DNA of 64,000 nucleotides from Aphelenchoides besseyi (Eukaryota > Nematoda > Chromadorea > Rhabditida > Aphelenchoididae): the NCBI GenBank assembly GCA_024699855.1, contig JAMPIQ010000003.1:9424001-9488000 (forward strand), written 5' to 3'. The notes beneath the pieces are model-generated. The model did no database searches. It was not told the origin of the DNA and saw only the letters and a list, made by a program, of their open reading frames with translations. Positions 22,124 through 34,941 of this stretch are shown piece after piece (the stretch's first letter is position 1; each line of letters starts with the position of its first letter). The translations under genes were made by a program, and so were the position numbers.

Positions 22124-24171
22124 TTACTCACGGAATGCCTCGATTCCAGCAGCCCAAATCCACCAACGTTGATTTTGGATGTTCACCGTTGCTTTGACCT
22201 CGGGATGATCGAGACCAATTGGTATACCAACAAACTGCGAATTGTCGTGAAGAAGAGAACGTTGAGATGAATCATCCTTTCGCAGTGAACACGTTTTCTC
22301 CCGGACTTCTTCATTTTGTTCCATTGGTTTATAGTCGTTGCGAACGATTGGTGATGGTTCTTGATACTGACATCGAGCGCGAAAATTGTCTCTATGTTCC
22401 ATAGACATTTCTTCGTTTTGTACAATCGGTGACGGTTCTTCGTATCGGCTTGGGACGTGAAATTGTTCACGATCTTCCATTGACATTTGTTCATCTGTGT
22501 TGCAAACGATTGGTGACGGTTCTTGGTATTGACTTTGAGTTGGGAACTCTTCTTGACGACCCAGTTGCAATGATCCTTCGACTTCATATGATGGAATGGC
22601 TGCCGCCTCTTCTGAAGAGCTCTGTTCTTGAAATACGTTTTGATTTTCCATTTCCATTGGTTCATCAAATTCATTTTGTTCAATCAGCGACGCTTCTTGA
22701 AAACGATTTTGGTCTTGAAAGTTGTCGCGATCCTCCGTAGACATTTCTTCGTCTTCATCGCGAAAAATCAGTGATCGTTCTTGATGTCGACTCTGAGCTC
22801 TGAATTCGTCCGGCTGTTCCGCCAACATGATTTCATTTTCAACTTGGTTGATTGCTGATCCCTCTCGGAATTCATTCGGATCTTCATATCGTTCCTGTTG
22901 ATCCATAGATTCAACGTCTCCGTTTTCCGAATTTGTTATCAAGAGCATAGGGTTCTGTGTCACATTGAGATTGGAAACGTGAGATGATGCAGGTTGTCCA
23001 TTATCTTCTGCAATTGAAAATAAGATGTCGGTTAAAGAGTAAAATTAAAACAACTCACTAGCTGCATTATTTAGACGAGGATGCATACTTTGGTTGAAGA
23101 CATGAACAGTGTGATTTTCTGAATTCAATCATTTAGCAATTGAACGGATTGTAATGAACCTACGACTTGGGCGTAAAGGTACTGCAATATCACTGAGATG
23201 TAAACAATTGAATGATTGCTGGAAACAAAAACTCACATTACGAGATCTGGTCGAAGACGTGCGAACCACTCTTCTTTATCGCTTGTGGAAACATTGGAGG
23301 TGCTGAGCGTGAAAGTCATTTCCAACAATCCCGTCATGTCCACAACACAAAAGAGCGGATATTTGACGCGATGGTAGTAGAAGTCAACGTCACATTTAAG
23401 CTGCCAAGCAAAATGGCTTAGCGACTTGACGTGGTAGACGTTGTACGAGAAACAAGCCGGTTGGACAACATGCAATTCGTTCAAGATCAATCTGTTCATA
23501 GATCGATGTCCGGATTTGGAGGCTCGCAAGTCATTCGAAAACAAAAGCACTTGGTTCCGGCTGATGTGAAATCCGATCTGAAAGAAACAAGCAAATAAAA
23601 ACACAAAACTGATCAAACAACCTCGGTAGTACGCGGATCCAAACCTATTACTGCGTCTTTGAGGTGTCGAGCTCCAATATTGAAGCGGCTTAAACCGTCG
23701 TCCCGCTCCAGAATCTTCGGCAAAGCGTTGTAGTGATCCATTTGAGCGATGACAATATTCTTTGTCATTCCATCATCGAATTTTTCATGAATAAAAAACT
23801 CTTCGGCAGTGGTATCCAATTGGATTTCGAAGGACGTGAGTGTTGATTTGGCAACAGCTTTTCGGACCACACGAACGAAGTTGGCGCGCTTGATCTTACA
23901 GTACGGAAACTTTGAATCGGGAACATAACTGTCGACAATTTTGCTGAAGAATTCGATATTCAAATGCAATGCAGCACAAGCCGTAAGTGACAGATTACAC
24001 GTCTTCACGTATAGACCATCTTTCGACGGAATCAAGAGCAGATGGTCGCCGAATTTGTTCGTCGCAATGAGCGCATAGTAAAGAATCTGCAAACCCAAAG
24101 AAAATAGACAAATCGAACAACAAACTAACCTTAAGACGCTGTCTATCTATGAAATAGGAAGCTCGCGGCAT
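22124..24171 (-). CDS. hpr-9: RAD9-like 9-1-1 checkpoint clamp subunit
   Basis: RAD9 forms the PCNA-like RAD9-RAD1-HUS1 ring loaded at damaged DNA, and its phosphorylated tail recruits checkpoint kinase activators. The start at 24171 opens MPRASYFIDRQRLK. The next exons carry a segment KFGDHLLLIPSKDGLYVKTC aligning with human RIGDELYLEPLEDGLSLRT, then SMNRLILNELHVVQPACFSY, and QLKCDVDFYYHRVKYPLFCV aligning with the SIHFDAPGRPAIFTI region. Small exons link to a 279-codon last exon. That tail is unusually long and made of Gln/Glu-rich repeats of about 28 residues, three carrying EPSPIV. The gene is divergent from EMC8/9, about 200 bp apart. Assignment rests on colinear clamp-domain similarity. 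The symbol follows the C. elegans gene. Confidence 0.82.
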
Positions 24172-24374
24172 TGTGTCTCACGAGTATGGCTCTTGAAATC
24201 GTTGAAATGACTGTGGCAGAAAACGATGGAAAAGAATTCAAGTTTGCGTTCTCATCTATGCGGGATGTAACAGAGAATTTGAAGGGCCACCGACGTGAAT
24301 GTTTTGGTTCTTGGCGTTTCGTTTGAAGCCGTTTACTGACGACGCTTTGGCCACAGTGGCGACGAGTTTTAACG

Positions 24375-25042
24375 ATGCCAAGTGTCGATGTTCTTCCGTA
24401 TTGTAAGATCGCCTTGCACGCGGTCAAGTTTCCGCACAACGCCGTGCACGGTCTTCTGGTTGGCCGTGTGATCGACGACGACTGCGTGGTTGTTGACGCG
24501 TTTCCACTCTTCCATCACTTCGTTTCCGCACCGCCGTTAGAAGCGGCATTGATCATCGTTGATGAGTGGTGCGAGGCGCAGAAGCTGAAAATCGTCGGCT
24601 CCTATTTTGCGAATGCGCGCAAAGACGACGAAACGTAAGTTTGCGACTTCTGAGACTTTGAAGTTTTTCGTTTTCCAGAATCGATTTCAATTGGGCCAAA
24701 CCGTTGCACGACAAACTGTCAGCCAACGGCGTCGCTGCACCTGTGGTTTTTCGTTTAGACAACAACAAGCTCAGTCTGAACACCACGAACTCGTGTATTG
24801 TGGCCTACACCTACGACTCGGCCAAATGGAAACAGTTGAGGTGAGAAGACGAGTTGGTCTTCATGATTCTTTGGTCTTTCAGCACCGAACTCGCGAACTC
24901 GCCCGCCATTCTGAGCACCTACGCGGCCGCTTTGCAGTCCAAATTGCACCGTGAGCTTCAGGACTTCGAAACTCACTTGGAAGATCCGAACGAAAACGAT
25001 TTTTTGAACGAAAATTTCGCCAAAAAACTCTCCGATCTTTAA
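24375..25042 (+). CDS. ER membrane protein complex subunit 8/9
   Basis: EMC8/9 is a soluble MPN-fold scaffold of the EMC insertase on the cytosolic face of the ER. Three exons (24375-24635, 24679 to about 24840, and a last exon ending at TAA 25040-25042) give about 195 residues. Family hallmarks are YCKIALHAVKFPHNAVHGLL at the start (human [20 protein letters not shown]), PLFHHFVSAPPLEAALIIVDEWC, GSYFANAR, and a C-terminal QDFETHLEDPNEN like human VDFDNHLDDIRND. It is transcribed away from the RAD9-like gene and converges on GOLPH3. Confidence 0.92.
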
Positions 25043-25185
25043 TGCGAATAAAGTTTATTACAATGTTAACGTGTGATACAAATCGGATTAAAATGTACAG
25101 AAGAAGTTTGGAATGAATTCCGATTTCGACTGAAGAAATGAAATTTTTACACGTTTCTTAAACTCGGGACTCGGAAATTGGATGT

Positions 25186-26198
<1,013 letters not shown>

Positions 26199-27903
26199 GT
26201 CACGAACTTTTTTCCGAACAATCGAAGACCGTCCGACTCGTCGGTTCGCAAAAGTCGTGTACGCAAGTCCTAAAAAATTCCAACGTTTTACACGTGAAAA
26301 TCGATATAATGCCACGACACAAAAGCGGGGAACAGAGTTTTGTAGCGCGTGCAGAAAAAAGCGTGAAGAGGTCTCGTGCACGGGCGACGAGAAGCAAAAA
26401 TCGAAATTCGCGTCCACGGATCATCAACTCTCGACGTTGATCCTAAAAACTGGAAACTTCGACGTCCGGGAGCACGTCGGCACGAAAGATCCGCAAAAAG
26501 TGATAAGCCAAAATAAACGCAAAATTTTGGTTCGACAAAAAATCGAATGCGTGGAATTTGTTCTCGTCCGCCTTTCTCCGTTCTCTCCACGCACGTGATC
26601 TTTTTTGCGTCGTCCCAACATTTTCCATTGGGACGCGAACGCAAATTATGAACCGAAAAACAAAAATTAAAACATGAAGACTCAAACGGCGGCTAACAAA
26701 AAGCTGCGAATCCACGGAGCGACGAACGTGGCGACTTGAATTCGTTTCGAGATAAACTTCGTGTGGACCTGAAGCAAAAATGAAAATTAATCGCAAAAAT
26801 TGAGAATGTCAAAAAAAGAGAATTTGGAGCAAAAGAGCGTTTCCGGGAGACGTTACGAAAAAATTTTTGTTCGGCAACTTGGAATTTGCGTGATTGTTGG
26901 AAAGCGGAAACGGTGGAGACAATTGCGCCCAATTCCCGGGCCGGATCATCAAAATAAGATCGCAAAAAGGGAATCTTTTGTAATCATTCGGACGCCCGCA
27001 GCTCTCGTCCATCTTCTTCGAGCTCGGAATTTCGATGTTCCAGCAGATGGAAACGTCCCCTTTGTGCGTGTTTTGATTCCCGTTTGACTTTTTGTTATTA
27101 AACCACCCAACAGCGCGCGGGAGTGGACGCTCTTTCGGTTCTTGCGGTTTCGAACGTAAATTTACGATTTTGACGAAGGTGCGATTTTATTAGTCGGCGA
27201 CTATAAACTGCCGTCGCCAAGTATTCGAAACGATCGTGTCCTCGAAACCGTTTTCACAACTCATTAACAGCCCATTAAACGGTTATTCGAGGGGCCTTAA
27301 CGACCTCCAAAATTATTCTTTGCGCATTGAACTTAGCCGGGAATTTCTGGAATGCTGTTTGAAGGGAACACCTGCGCATTTGCAAACTTTCCAACGAGTG
27401 GTGGGGTGTCCCCCGTGCAATCATCCATCTTTTGCCATCTCGACTCGCCATTCATCATTTTCGTTCGGACGGATTGACTTTCTCTGCCAATTCGCAAAAT
27501 CGCGAGCGAGCTGCATTTTCCTTCTTGGGACGCTTCGGCGCTTTGGCCGCTCGATTTCGAATCTTCGTGCGCGACGAGTCTTTTTTTTGGCAATTTGCGC
27601 CTTAATTTATGGGTGTAAGTTGCGTTTTTTCGGGAAACGTCGTTTGGGTTTTGCGAAAAAACCGCTCGCTCGCCGCCTTTTTGGCCGGCGGTCAAAAACG
27701 ACGTTCTTAATCGAAAACAGTTTTGAGGGCAAAAAAAGTTTTCGGATCCAATTTGATTGATCGCGTCTTTGCGTTGTCCGTGTTGGTCCGCGAAAGTCGC
27801 AAATTTCCGCTCCTCTTTTTCTTATCAGTTTTAATCGATTTTCGCGATCGTTTTCACTCGTTTTTCTAATTTACGACTTTTATTGGCCAATTCGATCGCG
27901 CAA
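26199..27903. other. Intergenic region between GOLPH3 and Frizzled
   Basis: This is the shared upstream region of two divergent genes. It is enriched in CGAAAA/TTTTCG, with overlapping stop-poor ORFs on both strands (up to 174 codons at 27236-27760) that match nothing known. It probably contains both promoters. Confidence 0.5.
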
Positions 27904-29904
27904 ATGTTCTTTCTTGTTCTGGCGATCCTTTGGACTTCTTCGGCCGAACCGATCGATGGGAAAGTGAGTGCGGATTACCAGGTAATGGAAGCCGGTACTT
28001 GTAGTCGTCATTTACGCTTCTAGCCGCCTCAATTGAACGCCAAATGTGTGCCGATAGTGATCGATTTGTGCAACGAAATTCCGTACAACATGACCATCTT
28101 CCCGAATCTACTGCAGCATACGAGTCAGGAGGATGCCAACAGCGACATTCAACAGTACGACATGTTGATTCGAGCTCGTTGCTCCGCCGATTTCAAGTTC
28201 TTTTTGTGTTCGCTGTTTGCTCCGGTCTGCACGGTTCTCGACAAACCGATTCCGCCGTGTCGGTGAGTGAAAAGACGTAGATTCTGATTCGCCTCTTTCA
28301 GTCACTTGTGCTTGTCGGCTAAGAGCGGATGCGCCGAGATGATGAAGCGATTCGGTTATCCATGGCCGGAGATCCTCGACTGTCAGAAGTTTCCGAATCC
28401 GCCAGAAATGTGCGTTGGAGAAAACACGACCAAAACCACAAAACCAACGGACTCAACAGCCGCAACTTCTCAACGCGAATTGGAGTGTCCGCATACAATG
28501 AAAGTTCTCAGTAAAAGTCGGTGAGTTACAATTTCCAACTACTTAGCTGAACATGAATTCGCAGTTACGTTTTGAACATTGCAAACACGACAATCGAACA
28601 ATGTTCGCTGCCGTGTGATGCGGACGATACGGTCCCAACGTTCTTTTCCTTGTCACAACGTACTCAACTCCGACTGCTGGCTTTGATCAGCGGAGTTGTG
28701 TGTGCGGCTTGTGCTCTTTTCACGGCAATCACGTTTCTCATCGACATCGAGAGGTTTGAATTCCCCGAACGAGCGATCTTGTACATGAGTATTTGCTATC
28801 TGTTCGTTTCGCTGACGTATCTTGTTGGTGGTTCGATGGCCAAAAACGTTTCTTGCAGCGGGTTATCTTCGACTCAAACTCCACTGGTCACTCAGGTTTT
28901 TAACGTTGATTCGATTTGTTTCAATTCGATCTTCAGGGAATCGACAACTTTTTCTGCTCGGCCGTCGCATTCACCAACTACTATTTTGCATTGGCCGGAA
29001 CCTTGTGGTTCTTCGTTCTGAGTTTTGCATGGTTCTTGGTCACGACGTTGAAATGGGGAGAAGCACCAGTTGGTAAGAAACACTGTGGAGTTTGAAGACT
29101 GATCGAAATTTCAGGACAAGTTTTCGGTTCGTACTTCAGCGTTTTGGCTTGGGGACTACCGGCGGTTGGATCGATTTTGATTCTCGTTACAAATGTGAGA
29201 AGGCAAACGAATGGAAATGATCAATATGAAGTTTTAGGTCGTGGACGGTGATCTCTTCACTGGTTTGTGTTCGGTCGGAAATCTGCAGTCGAAGGCGCTT
29301 TTGCACTACGTGGCTATTCCAAACGCGGTTTTGATTTGTAAGTTTAAATGCAAATCGAATTCAACTTCTTTTTCAGGTGGTGGTTTCTTACTGTTTCTAT
29401 GCGGGTTTATTTCGATTCTGAGAATACGATCGTACATCAAAGAGCAACGACCGAACTTGAGCAAATTCGAAGCTGCATCAGGAAAGATTTCGCGTTTGAT
29501 GATTCGAATCTCTACGTTTGCGATCTTGTTTCTGGTCTCCACCACGATGTACACTCTCTGTCTATTCTATCAGGTAAGTTGGCTGTTCGTTCACTTCTCA
29601 CTAGCTTTTTTAGGCTTTAAATCAGGATGCGTGGCTAACTTCCTGGTACGCTACACGATGTCTTCACGCCCAACGTGCACTTTTCGGCTTCACACAACCG
29701 CGAGAGTTGTGTCCGATTGACGAAGCTGAGCTGGTTGGTCAACAGCCGAATTATTTCGTCTTCTGCTGTAAATATGTGGCTCAAATGTCCGTCGGTTTGG
29801 CGTGTGTGGTGTGGACGATCAACGGCAAAACATTCAACTCCTACGGCGACTTTTACGCCCGTGTTATTCACGGCAGATCCCGAGTGCCGACTCGACAGTC
29901 TTAA
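27904..29904 (+). CDS. Frizzled Wnt receptor
   Basis: Frizzleds bind Wnt through a Cys-rich domain and signal through Dishevelled. The start is a signal peptide (MFFLVLAILWTSSAEP). The CRD shows CVPIVIDLCNEIPYNMTIFP, CSADFKFFLCSLFAPVC, PPCR, LCLSAKSGCAEMMKRFGYPW and MCVGE, followed by a Thr/Ser-rich linker. The seven-TM region includes FFSLSQRTQLRLLALISGV, FFCSAVAFTNYYFALAGTLW, TLKWGEAP and LMIRISTFAILFLVSTT. About eight short introns interrupt it. The cytosolic motif normally KTxxxW reads KTFNSY here, and the tail is only about 15 residues beyond it. The gene belongs to the Frizzled family with certainty; subfamily is not assigned. Confidence 0.97.
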
Positions 29905-30178
29905 AACTTCGCTTTAACCCAATGCATTTGTTTTTTAACTTATTTCAAAAGCCATGACACAAAATTTCTTCTCATTTCGAAATCTCATTTATATTGTTTT
30001 TGACTACAAATAAACAAGCTCAGACATGGCATTCGAAATAGCGATTTGAACAATGCGCCAAAAACGGGAGTGTTCTCGAAAAGAAATCTTGTTTGTTGAT
30101 TGAGGGGATTGCGAGGAGTCAGTCGGACCTACGAACAGCGATTTTGGTCCGCTCAGAGTTGTCTCTGTTTTTCGAAAG

Positions 30179-31209
30179 ATGACGACTAATCAGGAGGAAG
30201 TGCTCTACTTGACCGAATTGATGGCCGATCGGGAACGTCTCAGCCAAACGCCCGGACGCTACAAACACGTCGAGCGATTGGTGGATCAAGGTCGTGAATC
30301 TGATTGAGAGCTGCGGGATAAACGACGAATGTTTCAGAGATCGTTAACGTTCGATCGACTCTTTTTGATCAGCACATGACCGAGGAGTTCGAGTTGCCGT
30401 TGCCATGCGGAGATCCGAAGTTGCATAAAGAACGTGTTTACATTCCGGAGAGCAGTCGAAAGGTCTGTGCGTTTAATCGATTGTTTTTCGATTTTTGCTT
30501 TTCCAGTTTAATTTCGTCGGTCGACTGTTGGGTCCGCGCGGCAAGACGTTGAAGCGTATTGAACAGGATACCGGCTGCAAGATCATGATTCGAGGAGAGG
30601 GATCGGTCCGCAAGGACTCGGCCAATCAGGCGCCGCGCTACGATGCCATGAGCTCGAGCAACTACTATCCAGTTTCGCCCACCAACTATTCGCCCACTCA
30701 TCATCCATTGGGAATGCTTAGTCCAAACAGCAAACAACGCGGACCGTTTTTCCAGTTCAGTCCACCATCCAAGAATCAGCAACCGGCGACCTTCCATCAA
30801 TCGTCGATGGGATCGGCGTTCGGATCGTCTTCAAGTTTGGCCAGTCAGATTCCGCCGTTCTGCAATCCGTTTAACACGTTCCGCAGTCCGAACAAAGCTG
30901 ACGAGAGTGCTAACGAGCCGTTGCACGTTTTGATTCAATGCGAAGATACTCCGAATCGCGCGGCTGTTCGTTTGCACGTCGCCAAGAACTTGATCATGAA
31001 ACTATTCCAGCCGGTGGTGAGTTTTGAAATCAAGTCCACTGAAACCGTTTGCTTTGTAGGATGATGCTCATGATGAGTTGAAACAGAAACAACTTCTGGA
31101 ACTTTCGCTAATGAACGGCACATTCAAAGCCTCGCCGCCAAAGTTGCAAACCCCACGCAAACAATGGCCGTCCTTCTCGTCCAAGTCGCCAAGCTTCAAT
31201 CTCGAATGA
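30179..31209 (+). CDS. STAR-family KH RNA-binding protein (QKI/GLD-1/ASD-2 type)
   Basis: STAR proteins bind bipartite UAAC elements as dimers and control splicing, stability and translation. Four exons are read. QUA1 is [20 protein letters not shown] with [10 protein letters not shown]. The KH domain starts at [20 protein letters not shown] and includes the GPRG loop and [12 protein letters not shown]. The chain then leaves the consensus for about 100 residues of Ser/Pro/Asn-rich sequence before returning at [23 protein letters not shown]2 follows ([18 protein letters not shown]). The tail is short (ending FNLE). The family is certain. The KH-internal insertion is discussed under findings. 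Confidence 0.95.
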
Positions 31210-31457
31210 ATCGCAATCTGTCTGTTAAATTTTGTTTGTCTCCCAAATCTGTTTGTTTATTTCCCACAAGTCTTCAAATTTCTCCGGGTTATTCAAAAAG
31301 CTGGAATTGTTGCTTCTTTAATTGGTAATTTACAACATTAAATAAAATTAAATTGAACTTCTACTCTCGAAGTCGACGATCATGTTCGAAAAGTGCTCAT
31401 TATCAGAAGATCATTTATTACGAAAAATCAAAGTTATTAAAACTAATTGCAAATGTC

Positions 31458-32321
31458 TTAGTTGCTTCCTTTGACGGCGTCTTGAGCAGCTTCACTACCG
31501 GCCTTAACCAATGGGCACAGTTTGTCCAAGTTGCTGAAATCACTCGAATGATTGCGCCGATTCGAAAAATGAACTTACGCAACTCCCGCCTTTTTTGCAC
31601 ATTCGCAAACTTCACTAGCGTGTTGTTTGAAGTTGACTTGTCGAGTACACTTCTTTGCCGCTTTCTTCGCTTCTTCTTTGCTGTCCAACAAAGGTTGGCA
31701 TCCCTTCTTGTCGAAGCAGAAGCCGCCGGAGTTCTTCTCTTCGAGACAACCCTTAACACAGGTTCCGAATTCGGTCAATGTATCCAAAACTTCTTTGACA
31801 TCTCCGGACAAAAGGCTCGAAACGTTCTTTTCAGCGTTCAAAAGCTTCTGAGCTGCAACTCCCAACAACTTCTTGATGTCAACTTTGGGAATTTGTTTGT
31901 CGTTCTTTTCTTTTGTGCAGGTGGTTGCTTCATCTTCGAAACAGCCGATCAATGATCCGATGGTGACAGAACTTTGGTGGAAACACTCGCGCAATTGTTC
32001 GGGATGTTTTGTGACCTGCAATCGAATTTCGTTAAATTCGATAGCGAAGGTACTCACCTTATTGAATTTAGACCAACAGGAATCGACGCATTGCAATCCA
32101 TGACCTTCCAATTCGGTAACACATTCGTGTTGCTCTTCGCAGGTGCATTGGCGGACAGTTTCGCTGGATGTTGCCTTACTCAACGTATCTTGTGCTTGAG
32201 AAGCGACCTAACAAACGTTTGATTGTGAATAAGCATGAGCATCCAATGAACTCACTTTGTCCAAAACATCGGCACTAACGAATAAGCCAAAGGCCAAGAG
32301 AATCAAAACTGTTGATCGCAT
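31458..32321 (-). CDS. Secreted cysteine-rich protein, nematode-type
   Basis: A signal peptide (MRSTVLILLAFGLFVSADV) is followed by a Lys- and Cys-rich helical protein of about 240 residues with regularly spaced cysteines (CTCEEQHEC, CVDSCW, CFHQ, CFEDEATTC, CVKGCLEEK, FCFDKKGC, VCECAKK). Four exons are read, including a 48-nt first intron and a small last exon ending GSN before TAA (31458-31460). A TATA-like stretch (TTTATATTC) and poly(A) features flank it. The pattern recalls nematode secreted families such as DUF19 or chondroitin-proteoglycan-4-like proteins, but no diagnostic motif allows a firm call. Confidence 0.7.
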
Positions 32322-33466
32322 TTTTGTTTAAGGCGGTTCTGCTTCTCATTTCTATTTCACGGCTTTTATATTCAATTTCAACGGTAAATAGCGTTAAATG
32401 GGCGTTCCGAAAACGTTTCGCAAATGTGCTTAATGAGAACAAGTTTCGGATTGTTGATCTTTGAGTATCAGTCGCGGGTACCCATCAAAACAAAAAAACA
32501 ACCCGGGAGTACTGATTGCTCTAAACCGGTCAACTTCTGCACGTTTCAAGGACACACGTTCAGAAGAGAAAGAAGTTTACTGCTTGTCGGACTGTTTACG
32601 CTTTGGACTTCAATGTCCTTTCAAACTCTAAGGTTGTTTTGATCGACGTAGACACACGAAACGGTTACAAACAACAAATGGAAGACGACCGAGTTCGTGA
32701 ACTTTAGCGTTGCGAACCGATTTGCAAGGGCGATTGGTCGACGTGAAGTAATTAGTTTCTATTTTTGTTATGATACACGTTGTTTTTGGTTGCAACAAAA
32801 TATCTTGTTTGGTGCAATTTCTACAAATCTTATGGTAACTTGAATATTCAAAATTTAAAACTCAGCGGATTTTTCCCATTGACTTCCGTACGCCGTTGTT
32901 TCTCGTCGTCGGTCAATGAACAACAATCGAAAACGATTGCTTGCGCGTTTCTTTGCAAAATTAAAAGGTCAGCAGCTGCCTCCAACATGTCTGTTACATT
33001 GACGGCACAAAAGAAACAAATAGAAAGGTGTTTGAAAGTCGCAGTAAAAGGCAGAATCGTTCTGGAACAGCGTCCTGAAGGGTCGGCCAAAAGGTCCGCC
33101 CAGCAGTTGGGATTTAAAGCCGTCAACTCTCAAGCTTATGATCAGTTCGAACATTTAAGTTTATTTCTTCACGATTGGAATCTAACTTCTAAGTCAACAC
33201 TCAGTGTTTGAACACCAAAAAGTCTCTCAGCAATTGAAGTTACAAAGTCAATTGCGGGAGTATTTTTTGGGGTTTTCGGTTGAGTGGTCAAAAGCGCAGA
33301 GAACAGTTTTGTTATTTGCAATCAAAGACAACAAAATCAAATGTAACGGAAATCAAATGGACGACTCCAAAAATTCTTTCATTCGGCAGTCAAACGAAAA
33401 CGATTGTCGGAGAATTGGTGTTTCTGTCCGTTTTTTTGAAGATCGCCAATCGACTTGTTTTTGGAG
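32322..33466. other. Upstream region of the chromodomain gene
   Basis: This is the shared upstream region of the secreted-protein gene (minus) and the HP1-like gene (plus). An open frame at 32780-33211 (143 codons) has no recognisable domain and I do not call it a gene. Confidence 0.45.
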
Positions 33467-34600
33467 ATGGCGCCCCGACATCTCAAATTGTCCCCCGTTT
33501 ACGTTATCGAACGCATTGTCGATAAACGCATCGTAAACAACAACGTTGAATATTTAGTCAAATGGAAAGACTATACGTCTGAAGACAATACTTGGGAGCC
33601 CATCGAGTCCTTCGTTGTAAGTTATATCTTTGTGGATTGTTTTAATTTGTTTAGAGTAAATCAATTGTGAAAGATTTCGAAAACAGTTTGCCAAAAAATC
33701 GGAATCCAATACCACTAGAACCGTCGACAATCGAAAGCGAACGCAGCCCGCAGGTATGATTCAATCAGCCTCGTTTTCTCGGGGATATTGCGTTTGCGCG
33801 TTGCAAACTCTAGCCATATCCTATAATTCCATTACGTTTTCAGGTTCAAGCAGAGAGATCAGTCGCACAATCAACAGCCAAAGCTTCCGCAGTCAACCCA
33901 AGTCATTCAACCGCCACTTTAACAACTCAACCAACAATCGTTTCGGTTCCGATGGCCGCTCGTCCAACGCGTCGCACTCGAACTCAAGTCAGTCGAGATT
34001 ATTCGCCAACTCCGACTCGTCGTCGAAAAGTTTTGGCTTCCGGTTCGATGAGTTCTTCCGGTCAGTCGAAGGCGAAAGAAAAACTCTCATTTGACGAAGA
34101 TGACAAAAAAGAAGTTCATTTTGATGTGAATACAGAGTTACTTTCATTGCATTACATTCGCTTTTCAGATGGACCCTAACAACGGACTAATCGGTACTGT
34201 TCCGAGCAATGAACGTCATATGAAACTGGTACGTTGTTTTGCCGTTTCTTTAATTTCGGTTTTCAGATCAGTGAAATGGACGAAGCTCTTCAGCTTATTG
34301 ACGATTTCTTGATTATGAAGAAGAATGAATACGAGCTTAGCCGTCTCATACTTATTGCCAAAAGAGTGGAAGGAATGGTCACTTATGTTCGTCTGGTATC
34401 CACGACAAATTCCGATCATTTTCTATTCGAGTGTGTGCCGCTTGAAATCGTTTTGGGTTTATATCCGGAAGTTAGTTTAACCTCTAACGTTATTTTTGAC
34501 ACTTATTTTTCAGGTCGTTCTTGCTTACATGCAAAAACGTGTTGTTACCGAATACGAAGCTAATATCCAACAAGCGACTTCTTCTCAAAATGCCAATTGA
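33467..34600 (+). CDS. HP1-like chromodomain protein
   Basis: HP1 proteins bind methylated H3K9 through a chromodomain and dimerise through a chromoshadow domain. Six or so exons are read. The chromodomain sits at the N terminus: YVIERIVDKRIVNNNVEYLV, then WKDYTSEDNTWEP, with the aromatic cage positions (Y, W, Y) kept. A long Ser/Thr/Arg-rich hinge follows (PTRRTRTQVSRDYSPTPTRR), and then a C-terminal domain (ISEMDEALQLIDDFLIMKKN ... PLEIVLGLYPEVVLAYMQKR) whose end resembles the chromoshadow PxxVxxYYExR helix but is diverged. The 43-nt intron before MDPNNGLIG keeps frame. HP1-like is well supported; orthology to HPL-1/HPL-2 is not tested. Confidence 0.85.
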
Positions 34601-34941
34601 TAACAAACCATCTCAAGTCTTTTATGTTCTATAAAATCTTTATGATTATCCACAAAATGCTAACGCCCTGATTTTTGTTTACAATAAACTTTTTGATGAT
34701 GAGAATTTGATTGATGAACAATTTTCGATTTAGACGACCTTCGACTGTTTGTGTCGACTTTAGTTTTATTCGTCTGTGAATCGAATGGTTTTCATTAAAC
34801 CACACGACATTTTCTTAGGAAACATAGTTAAAAGTTTAAATATACATAACCTTTCAATTTTCAGACAATTTCATTGTTGATTGTTGACATTGAACACTAG
34901 TATTCATACGAGTTTATTGTTTTTACATTTAAGAACAACAA
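34601..34941. other. Convergent 3' ends
   Basis: This short spacer lies between the converging HP1-like and RdRP genes. An AATAAA lies at about 34683 for the plus-strand gene. Nothing else is seen. Confidence 0.5.

Noticed and set aside
22183..22683. 166-codon minus-strand ORF overlapping the RAD9-like tail
   Set aside because: It is a frame-shifted shadow of the repetitive tail exon.
27236..27760. 174-codon plus-strand ORF with an overlapping 120-codon minus ORF
   Set aside because: It is in the compositionally biased interval upstream of Frizzled; the translation is Phe/Arg-rich without protein-like features.
32780..33211. 143-codon ORF upstream of the HP1-like gene
   Set aside because: It begins at a non-ATG codon, has no domain or splice support, and is better read as a 5' region.
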